A stretch of DNA of 64,000 bases from Tetrapyrgos nigripes. Its lineage: Eukaryota; Basidiomycota; Agaricomycetes; Agaricales; Campanellaceae. Of this stretch, positions 1 through 10,890 are shown piece after piece. The notes beneath the pieces were generated by a model. The model saw nothing but the letters and a program-made list of their open reading frames with translations. It was not told where the DNA came from and searched no databases. Numbering within the stretch: the first letter of the stretch is position 1; each line of letters opens with the position of its first letter. The stretch lies in NCBI GenBank assembly GCA_013368315.1, contig JAACJM010000196.1, forward strand, positions 89,204 through 153,203. Direction: 5' to 3'. The position numbers and the translations under genes were made by a program.

Positions 1-1186
1 AGAGTTCAAAGATACAGCAAGTCGCAGCAGCAGCAAATCCTATTGCAGCCGCCCCTCTATCTGGTCGGGTTGGAGTTGATCCAAAGTGACTTTTTGTCTA
101 ATACATAGTCCGCGGATAGAACACGTTGGTAGTCATGCAAACTTTTTATCATATTTTGTTAGCCTCAAGGAACATACAGTAATACTTGGTGAACCTCGTT
201 CCGCGTGCCTACATTTTTATACCTTCAAAAAGGTGCGCCAGGGTCGGTAATCAAAGACCGCGGGTTTGCAATGCAGCAATGGCCTGGAATGCGGCCACGT
301 CAGTGTGCAAAGCACGTCGGGTGAAATGTTCAGATATTTGATGTGCTCACTACGAAGAGATATTGATGCTTTGATGATGGCCGCCCCGCAAACTGTCTGT
401 TTGCACCGGGTAAACTTGCAAGTTTCCCAGTTTCAGTTGCAAATACGCAGGACGCTTCATAGGTACGTTAAGGTTTGAGCCTTGTGGGTCCTGTGAAAGA
501 CGTATAAAATCTCGTAACTCGTTTAGTGTGATTCGGGGTGATTAGCGTCAGGGTCTCTACAAAGGAAAATGGAAAATCAAAATTTTCGTGGTCGTATGTT
601 CGGCTGTGGTTGAATAGCAACTCGTGCCATAAGTGTTGCCAAATCCTTGGGGACAATATCCTTTGTGCTATCGGAGGACGCTTGAGCTCACTCTCAAAGT
701 GAATGAAGCACTCAATGCTGATAGACATACGCATGGGGCGCACATACATTTTTTACAGCGGAGAGAGGATTTACTGGAGGATGTGAAGAGTCAGGGTTGA
801 GAGACGGTGGATTAAATTGATTGAAACTCCGACCGTTATATGCCGTAGAATTGAGTGCTTGCTGCAACCGCATATATACTCTAGTCCCTTCGTTTCTCCC
901 CGACTCTTCTTCGTTTCTGGAGTTTCAAAAGGGTCTGTCATACCACTCTTCCCTCTTCTCACCGTCCAACTCTCACCTACAGCCCATCAGCCATTGTACC
1001 AATACCACTCTAGAGACTCAAAAACCGCCTTTAAGGTCTGCTCGTCTTCTCTTCCTTTTTCGCCTCAGCTCACCCTCTTTCTCTAGGATATCATTGTGCT
1101 TATAAACCTAGTTACTCTTTTGTTCAATATTTGCTCGTTTTCGCTTTCTGTCGTTCACCGCCATCTCTCTCGCCCTATAACTCAAA
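1..1186. other. Upstream intergenic region and 5' leader of the PUF gene
   Basis: No convincing gene is seen. Open frames here are short, overlap on both strands and show no family resemblance. The last 300 bases before 1187 are pyrimidine-rich (CT stretches from about 880), as is common in 5' leaders of highly expressed fungal genes, so much of this is probably promoter and 5' UTR of the PUF gene. Confidence 0.5.
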
Positions 1187-4100
1187 ATGAACACGTCCTT
1201 GGAAAAATCTATTTCACCTACCGATAATATCTCCTCCCCGTCCGACGACAGAAAGCAGAGTCCTCCTGCTTTCTTGGACCTCGCCGACTCTGTACGTTCT
1301 TGGTGTTGGAAATTCGGTTTTTGGGATAATCAATCTGTTATTTGTATTCTAGGCTGCGAGACTGGGGAGTAATATGTCTGATCTTTCAGCTGTAAGTCGC
1401 AGCCACTTGTGTCCACTCAAAGCTCATGTCTGGTTTTTTTCTCTCTCTTCTTCAGCGTGTCGAGCTCAAGCGTATCGAACATGAACGTCAACGCGCTATC
1501 CAGCGCAAAGTGTTCGAGGACCAAATGCGCGCTCTCGAGCAGCAGCAGGCCCAGGAGATGCTCAGCATTCCCTATGATCCTAGCCTTCCCAATGGCAACA
1601 ACGGCATTCAACACCTCGCCGTTTCTGCTCCCACTACCCCGCCCCGCTTGAACGTCGCTCTCCAAGGGGACCTCCAGTCTGGTTCAAAAGCCAGTCCTTC
1701 CATCCTCACCGAAATGGATCCATTTTTCAGGTCGGACAAGAGAAAATCGGTTACGTACGCACCCTCGGTTAATCTTTCCCCAGACTTGTCATCAGGCGGC
1801 TCTTTCGCGCGGTCTGCTGGCGCAAAGAGCATGCCCGCCAGTCGGCGTACTTCTGCTAGTGAGCACGACGAAGAGCTCGCTGGACACCTCCAAAATCTCG
1901 CTTTAGAGGGTCAACGATCTCAGCGTGGTTCCCCGGTGCCACCTTCTGTTGTCACTGCCTCTATCCTGAATAGAGGGTCCCGTTTTGGTGATGATGAGGG
2001 TGCACGTTATGCCAGCACGTACAACGCTGGTATGATGTTGGATGAGCAACTGGATCAAGAAATGCATAGTGCGTCCACTTGATCTTGAAACAATGACGCG
2101 TCTTGACCATTTTTATTCAATTGAATAGATGCCATGAAGCACCTTCCGACTTCTGACGATGACAAGTATCACAACCAGTACGGCAAGGTCAGTCTCCCTT
2201 GTGTCCCCTCTCGATGTGTATCTAACTCTTCGCTACATCTGCAGAACCCAAAGTCATCGGAGTGGCCCTCGTATAACCGCGGCCCAGACGGTCTCCCCTC
2301 TAAGAATGGCCTTAAACATTCAGACGAACGAAAGCAGTATCGGCGGCAATGTTTCTGCGTCGTCGCCTCTCATTCATCAGTCTGCGCAAGGTCTTTCCGT
2401 AGGAACTCCTTCGTCTCGCCGTGGTTCGCCTCCCAACTTGCTCAACGAATTGAATGGCACCACTCGCTCTGTCCCTGGAACTCCTTTGGGTATGCCGAGC
2501 AATCCCTTACTTAAGACCCCGGGTACACCGTTGGGCGAATCGCCGAACTTGAATGGCCGTCTGTCCAACCAGGGACTTCCTGGGAGTGACACCATTGTCA
2601 ATGCAAGTGACCTTCAGGCTTCACTTTCTAGGCTACCTGCTAATCGGTATGAGAATGCTTCTCTTAATTTCAATGGTGGTATACAGGCTGGTCTGGATGA
2701 TTCTCTTCGATCTGTGAGTGCAAAATTTGTGATTGGCGTTCGTCTGTTAATCAAGAATTAGTATGGTGTGGACTCTGGTTACGGCCTCAACGGCGATGCG
2801 CAGTACGGCTCATATGGCTCCCCTGGTGCTCCCGGCAACACTAGCGGTTCAACGGCTCTATATCATCATAATGGTTCTCGATACGGGCTCGGTATTCCTG
2901 GACGGGCTAACCCGCTCGACAACAAAATGAATGGGTTGCATGGTCCCAAGCATAAACGTGGTGACATGGATCGCGAGTGTGAGCTGCCATGTGTACCCTG
3001 TTTCTTGTTTTTGTGCCTGACACCCCGTCCTTCATAGTCAATCGCTTTGCGGGGACTCGTCTTGAAGACCTGCAGGGCGAGATTCCGGCCCTGTGCAAGG
3101 ATCAGCATGGCTGCCGTTACCTGCAGAAGAAGCTCGAGGAAGGTGTGCCCGAGCATCGTGACATGATTTTCCGCGAAACGTTTGGTCATTTTGCGGACCT
3201 GATGACTGGTAAGTTTTAAAGGTTTAGTCTCCTTGGGTCGCACCCCCCCTAATGTCCGTCTGCGCCTTAGATCCCTTCGGCAACTACCTGTGCCAGAAGC
3301 TCTTGGAGTACTCCACAGACGACCAACGGAATGTCATCTGCGAGTCTGTTGCTCAAGATTTGGTTAACATTTCCTTGAACATGCACGGCACTCGTGCTGT
3401 GCAGAAAATGATTGACTTTTTGTCAACTCGTCGGCAGGTGAATTAAATCTCCCGATTTCCCTCTCCCTATCACACTTACGGTCGCGGAACAGACTGATCT
3501 CAGATACAATGCTCAGATTCATTCTATCATTGTTGCACTCAGCTTGCATGTGGTTGTGCTCATCAAGGACTTGAACGGGAACCACGTCATCCAAAAATGT
3601 CTAAACAAACTAACCCACGAGGACAACCAGGTAGGTTATTCTTGGATATTGGAAAACAACCTCTTATGTCCTTTTAGTTCATCTACAATGCTGTCGCTGC
3701 CAACTGTATCGAGGTTGCCACTCATCGTCATGGATGTTGTGTCCTTCAACGGTGTATTGACCATGCATCTGATCATCAACGCATTCAGCTTGTGAATGAG
3801 ATCACCTTCAATGCCCTCACGTTGGTTCAGGACCCGTACGGCAACTATGTGAGTACAAGTCTTACGAATTCTATCTTCTCTGGTTTATTTGCTTTTCCAG
3901 GTCGTGCAATACATCCTTGATTTGAATGATAACCGCTTCAGCGACGCTGTGATACGGCAGTTCACTGGCAACGTCTGTGCCCTTTCCGTGCAGAAGTTTA
4001 GCTCCAACGTGATTGAGAAGGTTGGTTTCTGATATTCTTTTTGTCCTTTCTTCCTTCTGATCATCGTTCTTGCAGTGCATTCGTGTTGCTGAGCATGCCA

Positions 4101-4711
4101 CTCGCAAGATCCTCATCGAGGAATTGCTCAATCGCACTCGTCTGGAGAAGCTCCTGCGGGACTCGTATGGCAACTACTGCGTTCAGACTGCTTTGGACTA
4201 CGCAGAGCCCACTCAACGGACATTGTTGGTGGAAGGCATTCGTCCTGTCCTTCCCCTCATTCGCAACACCCCTTACGGGAAGCGAATCCAGAACAAGCTT
4301 CAGCGTGAGCAGCTCGATCAGTTTGGTGGATATCATAGTCAACAAGCGCTCGTCAATATGGCACTTGGCAATCAAGGCATGGGTCTTGCTCAGGGTGGAC
4401 GCCACCTCACACAGAACCTTCACAGCGGGAACCCACTTGCTGATGTCTACGGTGGTCAAAACGGTCTCTACTCGTTGCAACCCACCGCGTCTTACGGTCA
4501 AGGACCCTTGGCTTCTCAGCTAATCCAGCCTCAGTCGATCGACGGATATGTCCTCCAAGGCAACTCGAGCCATAACCAGGGTGTCACGCCTGCTCACGGA
4601 AACGGATTCTCTGCCGCATCCTTTGGAGGTGTAAACCACTTTGGTGGATCTGCGTTGCATAGCTCGCTCAATGACCCCTACCAGAGGTCAGGTTTCAGCT
4701 ACGGAATGTAA
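1187..4711 (+). CDS. Pumilio/PUF-family RNA-binding protein
   Basis: PUF proteins bind 3'-UTR elements of mRNAs and recruit deadenylation and repression factors in the cytoplasm. I model 12 exons: 1187-1291, 1353-1391, 1456-2068, 2129-2187, 2324-2713, 2762-2978, 3038-3208, 3271-3437, 3493-3630, 3678-3848, 3901-4020, 4076-4711, about 941 aa. Residues 1-475 are low-complexity (Ser, Pro, Gly, Asn) with a charged helix (RVELKRIEHERQRAIQRK). The Pumilio homology domain spans about 475-810, starting FNRFAGTRLEDLQG and containing repeat motifs such as KDQHGCRYLQKK, GNYLCQKLLE, NGNHVIQKCL, HGCCVLQRC, YGNYVVQYIL, SSNVIEKC and YGNYCVQTAL. A Gly/Gln/Asn-rich tail of about 130 residues follows. The repeat wording (QDPYGNYVVQY, QKFSSNVIEK) resembles the fungal Puf4/Mpt5 group more than Puf3, which is my inference. 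The 136-nt intron 2188-2323 is chosen because it is the option found that restores frame; an acceptor at 2244 would shift the frame. Confidence 0.95.
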
Positions 4712-5326
4712 TCTGCCAAACATTGCTTTCCATCGTTCAACAGTTTAACTCTATGCCAACTTGCATCTACCTCTACCTTACATCCGTCACGAATTTTTGA
4801 ATTGCTGTTTTCATTCCGACTTTATATCACCAGTCTCATCTGCGTTGGGTTCGCCCGTATCTATCATACCATCCCATTTGTATTTTGCAACCAGCATAGT
4901 TCATCCGCTTTCCTGTTCGAACACTGATTTGGCACTACTTCACTTGTACAGGTTACTTCACTCACTCCAATCGGTTGTCTGTCTAATAGTAGTTCTCGTG
5001 CAGCACTATTTGTCTGTCATTCTGTAGTTATTCACATCCCCCGCTGTATAAATTCGTTAATTAGACTTTTCTCTTCCTTATGGATGATGCTTCTACGTAT
5101 GTTTTGTCGAATCAATAATCATTTACGAGCTGGAAGTGGTAAAGTTGCAGAACGCGAGCGTCCGACAGTGACGCTACCCTTCAATACTTGCAAGAGGTGT
5201 AATACATGGTTACTTTGGAGGACTGATGCGCGAGTGAATGGGTCATTGACAGCATATTCCTAAAGCATACAGGCCAGTGCACAAAATATCATAGTGGAAT
5301 GAAGAAAACACAATGTAGCGAGTCGT
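4712..5326. other. Convergent intergenic region (3' UTRs of PUF and RPS29)
   Basis: The PUF gene (+) and RPS29 (-) end toward each other across this AT- and pyrimidine-rich stretch. No additional gene or RNA is recognised; it presumably holds both 3' UTRs. Confidence 0.5.
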
Positions 5327-5612
5327 TCACCGGTTCTGTAGAAAAGCCCTTTAGTTATGAAAACCCAGAAATACGACTCATGAAACACACCTTGACGAAA
5401 CCGATGGCTGCAGACTTTTCACGGAAGCACTGTCTGCAGAGGTCCAGGCCGTACTTTCTAATGAGACCGGCTTGGTGGGCACAGAGGCGGCTATACGTTG
5501 ACAGAAACACCGTCAATGGATTGGAATAGATAGCCAAACAGGATACACACCACTGACGGCTACCCTTTCCGTATTTTCTGGGGCGAGAGAACCAAACGGC
5601 GTCGTGGGTCAT
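5327..5612 (-). CDS. RPS29: 40S ribosomal protein S29 (uS14)
   Basis: This small-subunit protein binds 18S rRNA in the head of the 40S particle through a zinc site. Three exons are seen on the minus strand: 5612-5551, 5490-5391 and 5335-5327. Spliced, they give a 56-residue protein beginning [20 protein letters not shown], with a four-cysteine zinc site (CRLC ... CRQC) around the diagnostic [15 protein letters not shown], and ending in IGFVKNR. Length and both Cys pairs match the eukaryotic family (human S29 is also 56 aa). Introns of 60 and 55 nt have GT..AG ends, and the final exon holds only two codons and the stop. The gene is easy to miss because no exon is longer than 100 nt. An additional intron in the 5' UTR is possible but not resolved. 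Confidence 0.96.
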
Positions 5613-6166
5613 TTTGAAGGCCTAGGAATGGCTGGCAGTAGCGTTAACGGATGATACTATGAGCTAGCAAAGAGTAGTTACCTTACTTGATGTTTTTGAA
5701 GCTACGGCTTGCGAGTCGAGAAATTCTGGCTCTTTCGCGTTTGCTTACCTAAGTAGAACTGTACAGCTCAGCGTTCCGAGTTGAATCTCCGCCCGCAATG
5801 AGTTGAATCTCAGCCGGCAATGTCCATTGATGTTCTGCGCAGAAGTTCTATTGAAAGTCTAAGCGTCCTTACACAAAGCTTCAGTGCAGTCAAGAATGAC
5901 TCGAAATACTCGGGTTAGAACTGCTTCAGGCCTCCCAGCGCAGGTACCCTTTTGGAGTTTACGCAACCGTCGATGATTCATCGTGACCTTGGTATTTTAG
6001 TGTGACACAAATCGACATATTGGGATGAAAGGAAGTGCCAAAAAAGGCAATGGTATTATACTGGACCTACAATGGAACATAAATCATGAATGCATGACGG
6101 GCTGTAACCGACGAGCGCTTCTAACCTTGTACTCTCACCATCGCGTCCGTCGTCCCTTGGGTGACT
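5613..6166. other. Divergent promoter region between RPS29 and the P450
   Basis: RPS29 is transcribed leftward and the P450 rightward, so this 550-bp stretch must hold both promoters. It contains an imperfect direct repeat (gagttgaatctccgcccgcaat / gagttgaatctcagccggcaat class) at about 5780-5820. No coding sequence is recognised. Confidence 0.45.
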
Positions 6167-8172
6167 ATGCTGAGCTTGTTCTCTCTTTTTCTGTTTGCGC
6201 TTCTGCTAGTATCCACGCGACTGCTCTTCTGGATCGTCAATCTCCTCGTTATAGCTCCCTTGCGGGACCCTCTTCGTCGCGTAGCTGGACCAGACGCCCC
6301 CTTTTTCCATGGCCATCTAACCCACATCGGAGAGTAAGTCAACTCTACCTCCGATAATCCAAACCTTTGTAAACCTTGTCTTCAGCCCCGACTTGAGCTG
6401 TGTAGCCCACGAGGAATGGTGTAAGCTGTACGGGAAGACATTCAGAATACAGGGTCTAGGAAAGGTTCGTGCAGATGGCGTGTATCGTCTGGATCGTCTT
6501 TTGACCTGTTCCCAGTTTGACTATCGGCTCATGACATTCGACTTTCGCGCTATTTCCCATGTCCTCAATTCCCCCATTTATGAGAAGCCATGGCAGACAC
6601 GGTCTCTCCTATCGACAGTAATGGGTCGAGGTAAGGTATTGATCAATGTTCTTCAATTCTATTCTCAACCTTGTCCTATAATAGGTATTTTCGCCATGGA
6701 GGGTGCTGAACATCATCTCCAAGTACAGCTTTTCATCCTAAACGTTTACACGTCATTCTGACCTGAACTATAGAGGAAGATAATTAGTCCAGCATTCACT
6801 TCTCAAGCCGTAACTGCCTTGACACCATTCTTCTTCCAAAAAGCGGAAGAATTGCGCGACAAATTGGACGTGCTATTGAACAAGGAGAGTGGACCCATCG
6901 ACATATCCCACTGGACTTCTCGAGCTACATTTGACGCTTTTGGTCTTGCTTGCCTCAATTACAACTTTAATGCACTCGACAGCGAGACTGAAGAAGTGTA
7001 CCTAGCCTATCGTCGAATGTTTCACCTCGTTGACAAAAAGACTGTTTTGCGGATTCTCTTCCCTTCTCTTGATAAATTATGGGTAAGTCTAATCCTTGCT
7101 TGTTATCTACCACGCATCTGACATTTACAATTTCTAGCCAGATGCAGTTGCTCGTGAAATACAGGAATCTCGGAACGTCATATATCGGGCTGGTCAAGTG
7201 CTGATCGCCAACAAGAAAGCGAGTGTGTGTGCGGAAAAGTGCGATCTCTTTAGCGTGCACGACAAGGACCTCTTGAGTCTCCTGAGTGAGTTTATCCTCC
7301 CCCAAGCTACATCACACAGAAACAATCTGAAGCTTCTACAGTCAAGTCTAATCTATCAAACGATCCATCAAAACGGCTCTCTGACTCTGATCTACTTGAT
7401 CAAATCACCTCTTTTCTCTTTGCCGGCTCCGACTCTACAGCCGTTGCCCTTGGCTGGTGCCTCCTCTTTCTAGCTCAGCACCCTGACATTCAGAGTCAGC
7501 TGCGCGAAGAGCTCGTGCAATCCCCTCCCTCTGCCAGCACTATCGAAGCCTTTGCAGATGATATCCCTTCCTATGACGCCTTCAGCGGTTCACTCCCACT
7601 CCTTGACGCCGTCGTGAAAGAAACACTCCGTTTTTGTCCCCCAGTCCACGGTACTATACGTGTCGCAACGGCTGACGATGTCATCCCTACCTCTTCCCCC
7701 GTCACACTCTGCGATGGTACTGTGGCAGAGCCCGGTCAAAGTATCCACATCCGCAAAGGCTCCTTTGTCAACATTCCCATCGAAGGTTTGAACTATTCTC
7801 GTGAGATATGGGGTGACGATGCTCTCGAGTTCAGGTAATTCTCATTCTAGTCTCTGTTAGCATGGCCTCGCATCTCATCTTCTACTTTTCAGACCTCAAC
7901 GATGGTTCAACCTTCCTCCCAACGCTCGCCCACCCGCTTTTCCAGGTCTCGCCAGCGTCATGACTTTCGGATACGGTCCTCATTCATGCCCCGGATTCAA
8001 GTTCACTTTAACGGAAATGAAAACATTTATTGCGACATTGTTGCCTCATTTTGAGTTCAGTGTTGTTGAGGGCCAGAAAATTGGGAAATACAACGGAGTG
8101 TTGACACGGCCATTTGTCAAAGGTTCATTATCTCAAGGACTCCAGCTTCCTCTTCTCGTCAAGAGAGTTTGA
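6167..8172 (+). CDS. Cytochrome P450 monooxygenase
   Basis: This is a membrane-anchored heme-thiolate monooxygenase; substrate unknown. Eight exons (6167-6333, 6386-6464, 6516-6630, 6685-6722, 6774-7082, 7138-7285, 7342-7834, 7893-8172) sum to 542 aa in one frame, normal for fungal class II P450s. It starts with a hydrophobic anchor (MLSLFSLFLFALLLVSTRLL) followed by a Pro-rich hinge region. The I-helix oxygen-binding motif AGSDST, the K-helix ExxR (ETLR), the PERF-like FRPQRW and the heme loop FGYGPHSCPG with its axial Cys are all present, so it looks catalytically intact. The exon 2/3 junction (gttcgtgcag..cccag, 51 nt) is chosen because it joins GLGK to FDYRLMTFDF, as in related agaricomycete P450s. 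No neighbouring tailoring gene is seen that would indicate a cluster. Confidence 0.95.
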
Positions 8173-8478
8173 TTTAACGGACATTTTTGCAACATTGTAT
8201 ACCACTTTTTCTGTACAATGCTTTCAGCTTGCATTTTTGCTTTGAGGGGTCGATGAGAGGGTCTGCTTTGTGTATAATATTCAAGTTCATATTCCGTATG
8301 TATATGTAGATCTAATTTAGAATGCCGACTGTCACACTGCCTAATGAAGATATGTAGCTTTTTGTGCAATGTCATCTGTGAAGCAATGGTTGTGCAAGAC
8401 TAAGTAACGTATTGTATCGTAAGATGAAAGGAGAGATTATGCCCAGTTGTAAAGTGTTCAGCCGCCAGGAGAGGAGTT
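8173..8478. other. Convergent 3' intergenic region
   Basis: This short AT-rich stretch lies between the stop codons of the P450 (+) and the SprT-like gene (-). No gene is seen. Confidence 0.5.
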
Positions 8479-10687
8479 CTAGACCTTTGTCGTCGCCAAC
8501 TTGGTAGCAATGAACTCAATGTCAGAATCAGAATCAGAGTCTGTGACTTTTTCTCGCCCAGGACTGTGCTGAATGCAGGAAATCTCAATTTCATCGTCAT
8601 CTGATAGCAAGGATGATTGACTGGTCGAGGGCGTTGAAGGTGAAGGAACGATAGCAGAGGGCGAGTCTGAAAGCATTTTATGCATGAGTCAAGTGTCACA
8701 CTAATCAAAAGATACTCATCCACTCACCTCTGGGTTTGCTGGCGGCCATACGACTGACTCGTGGAGTTTTGGGAGTTCTACTCTTCGTCTCAAATTGAGG
8801 AATGAGTCTTGCACTACCACATGTACCGCAACCTTGTGATGCCAAAAGTCAAATTGACATGTATGTCGATGAAGAACTTTGCCTACCGTGTTTCGTAGGG
8901 TCGATGGACTTGGAGAAACGCCCGTAACTGCAGATTGTCAGCATCAGGTGTTTGTGGTGTGAGAGGATGAGAACTTACATCAAGTTGCAATCCGCACATT
9001 CTATGAAGCAAGACAGACGTCAGCATGTTTAAAGAGCGGGGGTGTGCGACATACTCCAGTTGTAAGGATAGTTGATGTCGTAGTCATGAGTAGTCTTGGC
9101 CGCATCTTTCAGTCTCCAATGAGAACAATAATGCAATATTACATACCGACACTGTAATGTCTGGTCGACGGGCTTCAACACGACGTCCCCTAAACGATGA
9201 TATGACTGAGAACGTACAAGTTACAGGTGCACCTTCCACTTACCAGCTCTTGAAAAGCGGCCCATGCGATTCCTTCGGATTCTTGTCAATGACCCAACAC
9301 GCAAGATGACACATTTCATGGGCCAGGGTCCGCCGGATTCTATCTAGGGAGAGACAGTAAGGTTGCATGGAACCATCCATGTTCAGTCAGAAGGCCCAGA
9401 AGTACCTTCATTGTCAAGGATCTTGATCGCCAATTGAATGACACTTGTCTCCACACCGTCACTCGAGCTGGAATAGGTCAGTTCCAGTCATACTTATACA
9501 TAGCAAACACAAGTTACCGGTGCCATGATGCTTTGCCGGCAGTAGAGTAGAGCCTTACATTCCACTGCAAAGGCGAGGGAGGTAACTTTCCCCCAAAGAC
9601 GGTTTGATTGAGTTCAGCGTAGAGTTCTTCGGCGTAGTTCTTCAGCTCATTGAACCGCGCCTCCTTCTCTGCTTTCGCACTGCTTCGTTTTTTCGTTGGA
9701 GATTTTTGTACGGCGGACGTGGAGACACTGATAGAAGTGAAGATATCAGAGGTGACGGTGGAAGTTGAAGCTGCAGATATGCTCTGCTGAGTCCCTTTTC
9801 GAGGTGTGTTGGGGCTGGAGAATTTCGTAAGACTGACTCTTGTATGATCCTTACTTTCTTGTGGCTCTTGGGCTCGTTACTAGAACAAAATGAGAATATA
9901 AGTCAAAACGAGCAGAAAACACATTCCTTCAACTTACAGTACCAATATCGCCTCATCATGCTGATAGTAAAGCTCGTTGGTTTCTAATTCTTCGTCTCCA
10001 ATATCTTCATAGAGCGAAAGCTTTGGTACAGCTGGTTTTGCTTCTGGTTTCCGCCTTCTTTGTGGTGGAGGTGTGACAGCTTTGTCACTGTCCGAATCCG
10101 AAAGCAGACTGATAACTTCTCGAGCAGGAGAATCATCCTCAGAGTCAGAACTTTCGACCACGCGACGTGCAGGGGGAAACTTCTTCTTGGGTGGCTGTAT
10201 GACTGAAGGCCTGGAATCTAGTTGAGTACAACGGTCAAACCTTGAGACATTGTCAGAAAATTCACATCTTCTTGGGGTTTCCTTTCTTCCCAGGGGAGCG
10301 AGGCCAGGAACCGGGAAGGGTTGGAGTTGAAAACGGGTCAGGAGTACTAGATAACAATGAGCTTGCGCACTCGAAAAAGTCGCTGACAACGCACTTTTCT
10401 GCATCACTTTCCTCGTCGGAAGATTCAATCTCTATCACCTGCGAGGTCGTCCGGTACATGGTGTGTTTGTCCTCTTTCATAGATGACCTACATAGCAAAC
10501 ATTAGCAATGCCAAACTACAGGCAAGCTTGGCCACGGAGACCTTTGCCTCTCTTCCTCACTGTCGGGAACTTCTTGCAGACTCTCATGTGCTTTGAGCTT
10601 TCCCTTGCGCGTTGGTGTGTTCATTGCACCCGTCACGTTTCGATATTTTGAAGACGAGGAGGGAGTACCTTCTGGACCTGAAGGCAT
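8479..10687 (-). CDS. SprT-like metalloprotease, GCNA/Spartan type, with SUMO-interaction-like motifs
   Basis: SprT-domain proteases of the GCNA/Spartan/Wss1 group act in the nucleus on DNA-protein crosslinks. On the minus strand the start is ATG at 10687 (MPSGPEGTPSSSSKY). The disordered N-terminal half is acidic and contains VIEIESSDEESD and VISLLSDSDSD, which are hydrophobic cores followed by acidic runs as in SUMO-interaction motifs. The SprT domain follows, in several short exons: RFNELKNYAEELYAELN, then the zinc/catalytic motif HEMCH within RRTLAHEMCHLACW (about 9310-9345), then a C-terminal zinc ribbon with SKSIDPTKHGCGTC. The C-terminus ends in another acidic/hydrophobic stretch (SDSDSDIEFIATKL). 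Domain order and the SIM-like tails match GCNA better than Spartan, since no PCNA or p97 motif was noticed. The gene has many short exons (more than eight), and I did not resolve every boundary. Confidence 0.88.
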
Positions 10688-10890
10688 GGGTGAAAGAGTG
10701 GCAAGCTTGAGAAGGACAAGAAACAAGCCTTTATGTCGCCAAAGTCAACTTAAACCAATTCAAATTGCGACGCGATCTTCACGTGGTGTGACCCTGTCGC
10801 GTATGAACGCGTCGTATCCCTGCAAAGTCCTTTGACTCGACAAAATACAAAGCAATGACTCATTTTTCAAGGTATAAATATCAAAAGGTA

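Noticed and set aside
468..749. Minus-strand ORF before the PUF gene
   Set aside because: No motif, overlaps other frames, and no splice or promoter support.
2245..2323. Exon sequence after acceptor 2244 in the PUF gene
   Set aside because: It leaves the following exon out of frame and no in-phase donor was found inside it; one intron 2188-2323 restores the frame.
5355..5612. Continuous 85-aa minus-strand ORF as a novel protein
   Set aside because: It is RPS29 exons 1 and 2 with the intervening intron read through; splicing gives the canonical 56-aa protein.
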